Shown here: in pieces, positions 34,868 to 43,113 of the stretch | Numbering within the stretch: the stretch's first letter is position 1 | Layout of the letters: each line of letters opens with the position of its first letter | DNA from: an uncultured Pseudomonadota bacterium | GTDB lineage: Bacteria > Pseudomonadota > Gammaproteobacteria > Burkholderiales > Methylophilaceae | Length of the DNA stretch: 64,000 bases | Reading direction: 5' to 3' | Assembly (NCBI GenBank): GCA_903876765.1 | Contig: CAIRBH010000003.1 | Coordinates: forward strand, 20,921-84,920 | Made by a program: the position numbers and the translations under genes | Notes under the pieces: generated by a model | Databases searched by the model: none | The model's input: only the letters and a program-made list of their open reading frames with translations | Told to the model about the DNA's origin: nothing

Positions 34868-34892
34868 CCCACAAAAACCCACTAATTCCCAC
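34868..34892 (-). promoter_or_regulatory. MraZ box (three GTGGG repeats at 10-bp spacing)
   Basis: Minus-strand GTGGGAATTAGTGGGTTTTTGTGGGG, upstream of mraZ. Confidence 0.85.
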
Positions 34893-34910
34893 TAAGTTGA
34901 ACTATAGATA

Positions 34911-34938
34911 AAAAAAAAGGCCAATGCAAGCCCTTTTT
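34911..34938. terminator. Candidate terminator between the rnpB region and the mraZ promoter
   Basis: Plus AAAAAAAAGGCCAATGCAAGCCCTTTTTT; weak GC stem with A/T flanks. Confidence 0.45.
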
Positions 34939-35252
34939 TACTATTTTCTCTTTATTTCTCAATGACTTAGCGCATTTTGCTGTCAAAAATAATATCGTTA
35001 TAAATTAATAACATACGAAATTATATGAATGTAAATTGTGAGGATAATGCTGAAAGCATTTGAATTGTAATTAACGGGGTCGAGGGGTGAAAATAAACAA
35101 GGCATTTAAATCATAAGCAACCGTAAAGGTCTTGCCCTATTGACTACCAGTCCTTGGCATCACCACCAATCTAAAGCTACTGAAGCAGCAAGATTGGTGC
35201 GATAAGCCAATAAAGTGGCTAGTAAAGAGTGTGCCCGCAAGGGGCATTCCCA

Positions 35253-35282
35253 CAGAATAATCTGCTAAAGCAGATTATTCTG
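35253..35282. repeat. Perfect inverted repeat 3' of rnpB
   Basis: CAGAATAATCTGCT-AA-AGCAGATTATTCTG, 14-bp perfect arms. Confidence 0.85.
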
Positions 35283-35292
35283 AGTAAAAAGT

Positions 35293-35668
35293 GAAGCTGG
35301 CCGATAAGCCGGGTTCTGTAGGCTTTATTGCTAAAGCTGACAGTCATTCATCTAGGCGTATGATTACTCATACGCTCAAGCAACCTACCCGCTGGCAACG
35401 CGAGCCACGTCTATGCCAGCCTATTTGGTCTTGCTGCAGATGGAGGTTACCGCGTTTCACCGTAACTAAATACGCTCGTCTCTGTGGCCCTATTCCGCGC
35501 CTTATACCCAGTTACCTAGGCTTTCAACGTACGGCCGTTAGCCGTCATCCCGCTCTGTGCAGCCCGGACTTTCCTCCCTCACTTGAAGGAGACCGCAAGG
35601 GTCTTCCCCAATTTATCATGGCAATAAATTGCCAGATAAAGTGTGACGGCGACTGTCTAGCCAGCTTC
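35293..35668 (-). ncRNA. rnpB: RNase P RNA (bacterial class A)
   Basis: Minus strand GAAGCTGGCTAGACAGTCGCCGTC...GAGGGAGGAAAGTCCGGGCTGCACAGAGCGGGATGACGGCTAACGGCCGTACG...ACAGAACCCGGCTTATCGGCCAGCTTC; terminal stem closes. Confidence 0.97.
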
Positions 35669-35756
35669 AAACGGATTTTACCACGTCGCATCATCAATCC
35701 CGTGAAACATAATGGTTTTGACTTTAATTCCCCTGCTACCGCGCCGAGCAGCGCAA

Positions 35757-35836
35757 CCATTATGGGAGTTTTCGGTAATCGGCTGTTTGAGCCCAAAGAT
35801 TTTATTGGGTGAGTTTCCGATTGCCACCCATAATGG
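35757..35836. repeat. Imperfect long inverted repeat
   Basis: CCATTATGGG (35757-35766) versus CCCATAATGG (35827-35836), with inner partial pairing GGTAATCGG/CCGATTGCC. Confidence 0.7.
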
Positions 35837-35880
35837 CGAGCAGCACAGGAATCAAGCGGGAGGGGGTAGCCTTTTCTTTG

Positions 35881-35914
35881 GTTTCTTTCTTTTGGCTAAG
35901 CAAAAGAAAGAAAC
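35881..35914. repeat. Hairpin repeat GTTTCTTTCTTTTG-GCTAAG-CAAAAGAAAGAAAC
   Basis: 14-bp perfect arms with 6-nt loop; resembles a short dispersed element common in proteobacterial intergenic regions. Confidence 0.7.
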
Positions 35915-35952
35915 TCGCTAGTCGCGCACGAGCGGCTACTTACAAACTAAAT

Positions 35953-36624
35953 TCACCTTGTAACAAAATCCATAACCGGCTTACTTCCTCGCTCGGCATT
36001 ACCATGCAAAAATGCTGCAACAAGATTATCGAATGAATTATGACCACCTTTTCAAGCAGGTTGAATATGGTCTAGCGTTGCGCTAAATCTTGTAAATTGC
36101 TTTTAACAATAATGGCATTTGTACCCATCTCTTTCGAACACTTTATAGCGATTCTCTTGGAAGTTATAAAAATCTAGCTCTTTATGAAGATTGATACTTT
36201 CAACTTGAACAGACAAGGACTTTTCCATCAATGCCTTGCATCCTGCGATTTCATCAGGGATTGATACTTTGTAAAGCGTGCCATCTCTATTTGTATCACC
36301 TACTACAGAAATAACATTTTTTCAAAGGAATCGAGCATTTTCTTAATTACGCCATAACTTAAATCGTCAGATTTACCACTGGCCGACTTAGCAATAGCAC
36401 TCAAACCCCGCGTGCTTGCTCGAACAAATTATTCGCCAGTTTTAACAATAAACTGCTATTTCGTATGGTGTAAGAATTGGATGAAGAAAGTCAACTATTG
36501 CACTAATAATAGCTGGCAACTCTAAAGCATTGTAGTTTTTCGAAAATTGAAGAGCTTCAACGTTTTCAGTGTCGTTTTCAAGTTGGTCAAATAACACTCT
36601 TATTTGTTCTTTTTTTGCATTCAT
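35953..36624 (-). pseudogene. Decayed wHTH-HNH endonuclease-like gene
   Basis: Fragments across frames: LTPYEIAVYC / GLSAIAKSASGKSDDLSYGVIKKMLDSFEK / NVISVVGDTNRDGTLYKVSIPDEI / RYKVFERDGYKCHYC*KQFTRFSATLDHIQPA*KGGHNSFDNLVAAFLHGNAERGSKPV. Confidence 0.75.
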
Positions 36625-36667
36625 GCTTGAAATCCTTCTAAATTCCTAAAATAAAAAAACCTTTTCC

Positions 36668-37720
36668 TTAATTTTCTAGTTTCCACTCCACCATCTGCCC
36701 CGCCCTCAACGGCACCAATACATCCACCCCATCAAACGGCAAGCTTTCTGGCACTTTCCAGCTTTGTTTGACCAAAGTAAGCTGCTGTTGATTACGTGGC
36801 AAACCATAAAAATCTGCACCATAAAAACTCGCAAATCCTTCTAATTTATCTAGCGCATTAGCTGCATCAAACACTTCCGCATAAAGCTCCATCGCCGTAT
36901 GCGCTGTGTACATACCAGCACAGCCGCAAGCTGATTCCTTGCTATGTTTTGCATGTGGCGCGCTATCTGTGCCTAAGAAAAATTTAGGGTTGCCAGAAGT
37001 TGCCGCCTGCACTAAAGCTAGCCTATGCTCCTCACGCTTTAAAATGGGCAAGCAATAATGGTGTGGTTGTATGCCGCCTTTAAACATATCGTTGCGGTTC
37101 AGCAATAAGTGGTGCGCGGTAATAGTTGCCGCCAGATTGCTAGGTGCGTTGGTAACAAAATCTACCGCATCCTTAGTGGTGATATGCTCAAACACGACTT
37201 TTAACGCTGGGAATTTTTTCAAGAGCGGAATCATATGGCGTTCAATGAATACCCGCTCTCTATCAAACACATCAACATCACTATCGGTCACTTCAGCATG
37301 TACCAAGAGTGGCAGACCCAGCCTTTGCATGGCTTCTAGCGCTTTCGTACATTGATCTAAGTGGCTAACACCTGCATCACTATTGGTTGTAGCGCCTGCT
37401 GGATAAAGCTTAACGCCATGTATCAGGCCGCTAACCTTTGCTGTTTTAATCTCCTCAGCGCCAGTATTATCCGTGAGATATAAAGTCATCAGTGGCTCAA
37501 AATGCATGCCTTTAGGTAGCGCCGCTAAAATTCGTGCACGGTATTCAAGCGCCATTTCCGTAGATGTCACAGGTGGCCGCAGGTTAGGCATGACTATGGC
37601 TCGGGCAAATTGGCGGGCGCTATCAGGCAATACTGCTGCTAGCACCGCGCCATCTCTAAGGTGTAAATGCCAATCATCTGGACGAGTGATGGTAAGTGAG
37701 TTTATGGTATTCATGGGCAT
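36668..37720 (-). CDS. pyrC: Dihydroorotase
   Basis: [54 protein letters not shown]. Confidence 0.97.
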   Translation of the reverse strand: MPMNTINSLTITRPDDWHLHLRDGAVLAAVLPDSARQFARAIVMPNLRPPVTSTEMALEYRARILAALPKGMHFEPLMTLYLTDNTGAEEIKTAKVSGLIHGVKLYPAGATTNSDAGVSHLDQCTKALEAMQRLGLPLLVHAEVTDSDVDVFDRERVFIERHMIPLLKKFPALKVVFEHITTKDAVDFVTNAPSNLAATITAHHLLLNRNDMFKGGIQPHHYCLPILKREEHRLALVQAATSGNPKFFLGTDSAPHAKHSKESACGCAGMYTAHTAMELYAEVFDAANALDKLEGFASFYGADFYGLPRNQQQLTLVKQSWKVPESLPFDGVDVLVPLRAGQMVEWKLEN

Positions 37721-37726
37721 AGGTGA

Positions 37727-38605
37727 CTATTCAAGTTGTTTTAACTGTAAGGCAAAATCGTACAATATGTTTTTCTTTTCATTGGTAATTTCTGCGGCCA
37801 ACTTCACCGCTTGCTTAAGCGGTAACTCAGCCAATAACAATTTTAATATGCGGATCACTTGCTCAGACAGCGCCGCTACTTCTTTTATAATCGCACTTTC
37901 AACCAGCAGCACAAATTCACCGCGCTGCTGATTAGCGTCGCTTTTCAACCAAGCTTCAGCGTCGCCCAAAGCACAGCTGTGTATGGTTTCAAAGGTTTTG
38001 GTAATTTCACGGGCAATGGTGATGCGCCTATCTGAGCCTAGTACTGTAGCCATATCAATAATGCTCTCTACAATACGGTGCGGCGCTTCATAAAATACCA
38101 ATGTCACGGTCTGTGCGCTTAAAATTGCTAGCGCCTTGCGCCTTGCTGCGCCACTGGCTGGCAAAAAGCCATGGAATAAAAAGCCATTTTGCGCGATCCC
38201 GCTGGCAGAAAGCGCCGCAATGACAGCGCTAGCACCAGGGATAGGTACTACTTTTATGCCCGCCCGCCTGACAAAATCAACCAGCACCGCGCCAGGATCG
38301 CTAATGCCCGGCGTCCCAGCATCAGTCACCAAGGCAATATGCTGCCCCACTTGCAGTTGTAAGAGTAATTTTTCGGCAGATTGCCGCTCATTATGCTCAT
38401 GTACTGCGATTAACTTTTTGCTGATGCCAAAGTGCGACAGCAAGCCCGAGGTATGCCGCGTATCCTCAGCCGCTATTGCATCCACCGCCTTTAAGGTTTC
38501 TATTGCGCGCAAGGTCATATCAGCTAAATTGCCTATTGGCGTTGCCACCACATATAATATACCGTCACTTTTTGCACCAGTATTGTGTAAACTGAATTCA
38601 TTCAT
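37727..38605 (-). CDS. rsmI: 16S rRNA (cytidine1402-2'-O)-methyltransferase
   Basis: LYVVATPIGNLADMTLRAIETLK; LVTDAGTPGISDPG. Confidence 0.97.
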   Translation of the reverse strand: MNEFSLHNTGAKSDGILYVVATPIGNLADMTLRAIETLKAVDAIAAEDTRHTSGLLSHFGISKKLIAVHEHNERQSAEKLLLQLQVGQHIALVTDAGTPGISDPGAVLVDFVRRAGIKVVPIPGASAVIAALSASGIAQNGFLFHGFLPASGAARRKALAILSAQTVTLVFYEAPHRIVESIIDMATVLGSDRRITIAREITKTFETIHSCALGDAEAWLKSDANQQRGEFVLLVESAIIKEVAALSEQVIRILKLLLAELPLKQAVKLAAEITNEKKNILYDFALQLKQLE

Positions 38606-38639
38606 ATTGAAAGTTTAACGCCTAGCTGAGCTATCGCCT

Positions 38640-38993
38640 ATGAAAATCAATGAAAATAATGCTGGATTAGCCGCTGAAAAGCTAGCAGCAGATTATTTAG
38701 TCCAGCATGGCATGAAAATGCTAGAACAAAACTACCATTGCCGCTTTGGTGAAATTGATTTGATTATGCTAGACCATAAAACCAAAGTATTTGTTGAAGT
38801 TAGACTGAGAACTAACCCTGCATTTGGCGGTGCGGCTACTAGCATTACATTGGCAAAACAACAAAAAATCATTGCTACCGCTCAGCATTACTTGCAACAA
38901 CATGCCGATTGCCCGTGCCGCTTTGATGTGATTGTGATGAGCCAAGCGGATGCGAAACACATCGTATGGATACGTAATGCATTTGACGCATAA
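38640..38993 (+). CDS. UPF0102/YraN family endonuclease-like protein
   Basis: GLAAEKLAADYLVQHGMKMLEQNYHCRFGEIDLIMLDHKTKVFVEVRLR. Confidence 0.93.
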   Translation: MKINENNAGLAAEKLAADYLVQHGMKMLEQNYHCRFGEIDLIMLDHKTKVFVEVRLRTNPAFGGAATSITLAKQQKIIATAQHYLQQHADCPCRFDVIVMSQADAKHIVWIRNAFDA

Positions 38994-39062
38994 AAGGCGT
39001 ATCATTCGCAAAAATATATTTTCAGCTTTATATATTGATCTGCCAATTTAAAGGAATCAGCC

Positions 39063-39647
39063 ATGCATTTAAATACTAAAAAAATTGCCCTCTGCCTCAT
39101 ACTCTCAGCCACCCTAGCGACTCAGTTCACCGCTTGTGTGCCAGTAGTAGTGGGTGGCGCTGCCGCAGGTGGTGCGATGGCTGCCGATAGGCGCACATCA
39201 GGTATTTATGTAGAAGATGAAAATATTGAACTCAAAGCCCTCAAACTCATGGAAACTAACTTAGGCGAACAAGCACATGTTAATGTTACCAGCTACAATC
39301 GTAACGTGTTACTAACCGGTGAAGTACCAACAGCCGAGTCTAAAGCAAAAGCTGAAACCTTGGTCAAACAAATCACCAACACGCGCAATATCACCAATGA
39401 AATTGCGATTAGCCCTAAATCAACCATAGGTTCACGTAGCAACGACGGTTATTTAACAGCAAAGGTCAAGGCAAGATTTGTCACTGAGAATAAGTTTCCA
39501 GCTAACTACGTTAAAGTGGTCACCGAAAATAGCGTGGTTTATTTAATTGGCATAGTGACCAAGGCGGAAGCGGAAGCGGCAGCAGAAATAGCCCGAAATA
39601 TCAATGGCGTTACAAAAGTAGTTAAGCTGTTTGAATACACACCTTAA
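39063..39647 (+). CDS. BON-domain lipoprotein (OsmY/DolP-like)
   Basis: Lipobox-like FTAC; two BON modules (VLLTGEVPTAESKAKAETLV; VYLIGIVTKAEAEAAAEIARNINGVTKVV). Confidence 0.92.
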   Translation: MHLNTKKIALCLILSATLATQFTACVPVVVGGAAAGGAMAADRRTSGIYVEDENIELKALKLMETNLGEQAHVNVTSYNRNVLLTGEVPTAESKAKAETLVKQITNTRNITNEIAISPKSTIGSRSNDGYLTAKVKARFVTENKFPANYVKVVTENSVVYLIGIVTKAEAEAAAEIARNINGVTKVVKLFEYTP

Positions 39648-39716
39648 ACTTGCACAGTGCTTTATGGCAACCTGCTAAGAGCGTCACTTTATAAAATTAC
39701 ATGGCAAACCAATCTA

Positions 39717-40034
39717 ATGTCTACAGAGCAAAAAACATCATCAGCACTTGCTGAAATTATCATAGAAAGCAGCACCCGCGCTGGCAAACCGTTTCGCCCG
39801 AGTGACTGGGTAGATCGCATGTGCAGCTCATATGCCACTTTTGGTGAAGATCGCAAGCTTAAATACTCGCCCTATCTCAAACCAAAAGTTGTGAATGGTG
39901 GGCGCTGCTTGGCGGTAGATTTGACGCTGAAAAAAGTCAATCCAGAAGGGTATGCACAATTAATGCACTTCGCTGATGAAAATCAGCTCAACATCCTAGA
40001 TGCTCAAGGCAATGCTATCGCAGCGCCCTATTAA
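39717..40034 (+). CDS. DUF3579 family protein
   Basis: EIIIESSTRAGKPFRPSDWVDRMCSSYATFGEDRKLKYSPYLKP; internal Met at 39717 preferred. Confidence 0.82.
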   Translation: MSTEQKTSSALAEIIIESSTRAGKPFRPSDWVDRMCSSYATFGEDRKLKYSPYLKPKVVNGGRCLAVDLTLKKVNPEGYAQLMHFADENQLNILDAQGNAIAAPY

Positions 40035-40078
40035 GCACCCAATTAAGCGTAGAAGTTAAGAGCAGAATTTAAGCGGCG

Positions 40079-40606
40079 CTAATTTTTGCCTATCATTTTC
40101 TCGATATAAGTTTTAGTAATTAGGCCGCGTTTTATTTTAACCAACCGACCTTGAGGATTATAAATAAAGGTGGTTGGTAGGACGTCAGCCCGTCCAATTT
40201 GGCTAGTCACGCTGTCATCCCCCAATACTATAGGATATGACACCAGCATATCATCTACATAAGCTTTGACCGACTGAAGGTTGTCATAATCAAACACCAC
40301 GCCTATCACCATCAAATCTTTTTTTCGGCGCTGGTCATATAAATTAACCAAGTCCGGCACTTCCTCTAAGCATGGCGGGCACCAAGTGGCCCAATAATTG
40401 ACTAAAACCCACTTACCTTGGTAATTAGCTAAACGGTGTTTTATACCTGCGGTATCTTTTAACACAAAATTAGACTGGACGGCTGTCTCAACATTGGCCT
40501 CAACATTGGTCTCAACACTGGCCTCAGCATTGGCCTGCGGACTAATAGCAATCATAGGTATGACCAAAATTAGGCCCAATAGAAAATGTCGCATTTTATT
40601 TTTCAC
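40079..40606 (-). CDS. TlpA-like periplasmic thioredoxin
   Basis: Signal peptide then NYWATWCPPCLEEVPDL. Confidence 0.92.
   Translation of the reverse strand: MKNKMRHFLLGLILVIPMIAISPQANAEASVETNVEANVETAVQSNFVLKDTAGIKHRLANYQGKWVLVNYWATWCPPCLEEVPDLVNLYDQRRKKDLMVIGVVFDYDNLQSVKAYVDDMLVSYPIVLGDDSVTSQIGRADVLPTTFIYNPQGRLVKIKRGLITKTYIEKMIGKN
40488..40535. repeat. 12-bp tandem repeat, 4 copies, in the TlpA-like gene
   Basis: TCAACATTGGCC / TCAACATTGGTC / TCAACACTGGCC / TCAGCATTGGCC. Confidence 0.95.
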
Positions 40607-40816
40607 TAAATTCAGTTAACTATCACTAAGCTAATTATAATGAGCATCACACGAACTAATAAGATTATTTTGCTGCATATACAACAAGATTAATGAATAG
40701 CTAGCCATGCAAAAAATAACTTTAAATGCATCTTTTACATTTTATACTTCACTAAAACCGTTTTTTTCGTTACGATACACAATTAATTATTAAGCATTAA
40801 TCAAATAGAGGTTTTC

Positions 40817-41143
40817 ATGAGCGAACATATTACACACCTTAACGATGCCGGCTTTGAACAAGACGTTCTACAGTCACAACTTCCTGTTTTAGTGGACTAC
40901 TGGGCAGAATGGTGTGGGCCATGCAAAATGATTGCACCGATTTTAGATGAGATCTCTAAAGAATACGCAGGGCGCCTAAAAATAGGCAAACTCAATATAG
41001 ACGACAACCAACTTACCCCGCCAAAATATGGCATTCGTGGCATCCCAACACTCATGCTCTTTAAAAATGGTAATGTAGAAGCGACCAAAGTAGGGGCATT
41101 ATCAAAATCTCAATTAACTGCATTTATTGACAGCAACATTTAA
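40817..41143 (+). CDS. trxA: Thioredoxin
   Basis: [22 protein letters not shown]. Confidence 0.98.
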   Translation: MSEHITHLNDAGFEQDVLQSQLPVLVDYWAEWCGPCKMIAPILDEISKEYAGRLKIGKLNIDDNQLTPPKYGIRGIPTLMLFKNGNVEATKVGALSKSQLTAFIDSNI

Positions 41144-41167
41144 ACACTTTACGCTGTATACCTTGTT

Positions 41168-41207
41168 ACAAATGCTTGGTTTTAAACACTAACAATCAAG
41201 CATTTGT
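41168..41207. repeat. Inverted repeat between trxA and rho
   Basis: ACAAATGCTTG ... CAAGCATTTGT, 11-bp perfect arms, 18-nt loop. Confidence 0.8.
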
Positions 41208-41278
41208 CATTCCCCTCCATTAATTAAATCAGTAGTTTTCAACCCATCCCCACAAAATTCTTGTTCTAGTGAGCCTCC

Positions 41279-42538
41279 ATGCACTTATCCGACCTTAAAC
41301 ACCTACCCGTTACTGAGCTAGTAGAAATGGCTATCGCCGATGAAATCGACAATGCTAGCCGCATGCGCAAGCAAGATTTAATCTTTGCCATTTTGAAACA
41401 CAAGGCCAAAAAAGGTGAAAGTATTTTTGGCGACGGCACACTAGAAGTGCTACAAGACGGCTTTGGGTTTTTACGCTCACCTGATACCTCTTACTTAGCA
41501 GGGCCTGATGATATTTACGTTTCACCTTCGCAAATCCGTCGCTTTAATTTGCACACTGGCGACAGCATACAAGGTGAAATCCGCATCCCCAAAGATGGTG
41601 AACGCTACTTCGCCTTAGTTAAAGTGGATGTAGTCAACGGCGAAGCGCCAGAAAACACCAAACATAAGATTTTATTTGAAAACTTAACCCCACTCTTTCC
41701 TACCATCCCCCTCACATTAGAGCGCGATATTAAGGGTGTAGAAAACATTACCAGCCGTGTCATTGACATGATTGCGCCTATAGGCCGTGGTCAGCGTGGC
41801 CTGCTAGTTGCCAGCCCGAAAAGCGGTAAAACCGTGATGATGCAAAACATTGCTCACGCCATCACCGCCAACCACCCTGATGTGATTTTGATTGTACTAT
41901 TAATTGATGAGCGGCCAGAAGAAGTGACGGAAATGACACGCTCAGTCAAGGGTGAAGTCGTTGCTTCTACCTTCGACGAGCCTGCAACTCGCCACGTACA
42001 AGTGGCAGAAATGGTGCTTGAAAAAGCCAAGCGCCTAGTTGAACATAAAAAAGACGTGGTCATACTTTTAGACTCTATCACTAGGCTGGCTCGCGCTTAC
42101 AACACCGTTATCCCCTCATCAGGCAAGGTATTAACTGGCGGGGTAGATGCCAATGCGCTACAACGGCCAAAAAGGTTCTTCGGCGCCGCACGTAATATTG
42201 AAGAAGGTGGTTCACTTACCATTATCGCCACAGCCTTGGTAGATACTGGCTCTCGTATGGATGACGTGATTTATGAAGAGTTTAAAGGTACAGGTAATAT
42301 GGAAATCCATCTTGATCGCAAGATGGCTGAAAAACGTCAATATCCTGCTATTAACGTCAACAAATCTGGCACGCGTCGTGAAGAATTACTGATTGAAAAA
42401 GACGTACTTCAGAAAATTTGGGTGTTACGCAAGCTGCTTTACCCTATGGACGACATTGAAGCGATGGAGTTCTTATTAGATAAAATCAAAGCCACTAAAA
42501 ATAATGCTGACTTTTTTGACAGCATGCGCAGAGGCTAA
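41279..42538 (+). CDS. rho: Transcription termination factor Rho
   Basis: [35 protein letters not shown]. Confidence 0.99.
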   Translation: MHLSDLKHLPVTELVEMAIADEIDNASRMRKQDLIFAILKHKAKKGESIFGDGTLEVLQDGFGFLRSPDTSYLAGPDDIYVSPSQIRRFNLHTGDSIQGEIRIPKDGERYFALVKVDVVNGEAPENTKHKILFENLTPLFPTIPLTLERDIKGVENITSRVIDMIAPIGRGQRGLLVASPKSGKTVMMQNIAHAITANHPDVILIVLLIDERPEEVTEMTRSVKGEVVASTFDEPATRHVQVAEMVLEKAKRLVEHKKDVVILLDSITRLARAYNTVIPSSGKVLTGGVDANALQRPKRFFGAARNIEEGGSLTIIATALVDTGSRMDDVIYEEFKGTGNMEIHLDRKMAEKRQYPAINVNKSGTRREELLIEKDVLQKIWVLRKLLYPMDDIEAMEFLLDKIKATKNNADFFDSMRRG

Positions 42539-42567
42539 AGTTTACCGACCTAATTTGCAAGCCATCC

Positions 42568-42619
42568 TTGCATAGCTGGGCTAATTTAAATATAATGCTC
42601 GGCTGTTATAAATATGACG
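42568..42619 (+). promoter_or_regulatory. Sigma70-like promoter plus candidate metalloregulator operator upstream of rpmE2
   Basis: TTGCAT (42568-42573) - 17 nt - TATAAT (42591-42596); imperfect palindrome TGTTATAAATATGACG at 42604-42619. Confidence 0.55.
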
Positions 42620-42692
42620 TGCTATTGATGGCGCGCATATATCACGTATACATTTAAGTGCCGTATCATTCGGCAAAATTGAGGCTACTACT

Positions 42693-42935
42693 ATGAAAGA
42701 TGGAATTCACCCAGAATACCGTGACGTTGTTTTTCAAGACATCGGCGCAGATTTTACATTTATGACGCGCTCTACCATTGCAGCCCGTGACACGATCAAA
42801 TGGACTGACGGTAAAGAATATCCGCTGGTTAAAATTGAAGTATCATCAAAATCACACCCATTTTATACTGGTAAACAAATGATTTTGGATACTGCTGGTC
42901 GTGTTGATAAATTCCGTAAAAAATATGGCATGTAA
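42693..42935 (+). CDS. rpmE2: Ribosomal protein bL31 type B (lacks Cys zinc motif)
   Basis: [29 protein letters not shown]...; no cysteines. Confidence 0.96.
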   Translation: MKDGIHPEYRDVVFQDIGADFTFMTRSTIAARDTIKWTDGKEYPLVKIEVSSKSHPFYTGKQMILDTAGRVDKFRKKYGM

Positions 42936-42965
42936 TCAGTCTATTTGACTGTTACAGCAAAGACT

Positions 42966-42989
42966 AAAGCAGCTTAGGCTGCTTTTTTT
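42966..42989 (+). terminator. Rho-independent terminator after rpmE2
   Basis: AAAGCAGC-TTAG-GCTGCTTTTTTT. Confidence 0.88.
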
Positions 42990-43113
42990 ATTGAAGTTTT
43001 CACTGCCAATTAAGTTTTCACTCGCAATCTGCCATTAGAGCCTATGGCTAGCAACTGCAATCAGTTAAAATTAGCCCATAAGATAACAAAGATAAATACC
43101 ACACCTGAATATC

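Noticed and set aside
35291-35812. 173-aa plus-strand ORF (and antisense ORF 35545-35796)
   Set aside because: Overlaps RNase P RNA; the sequence is explained by conserved rnpB structure.
35712-36036. Small plus-strand ORFs 35712-35921 and 35809-36036
   Set aside because: Translation of the hairpin repeat region (SFFWLSKRKK...), typical of spurious ORFs.
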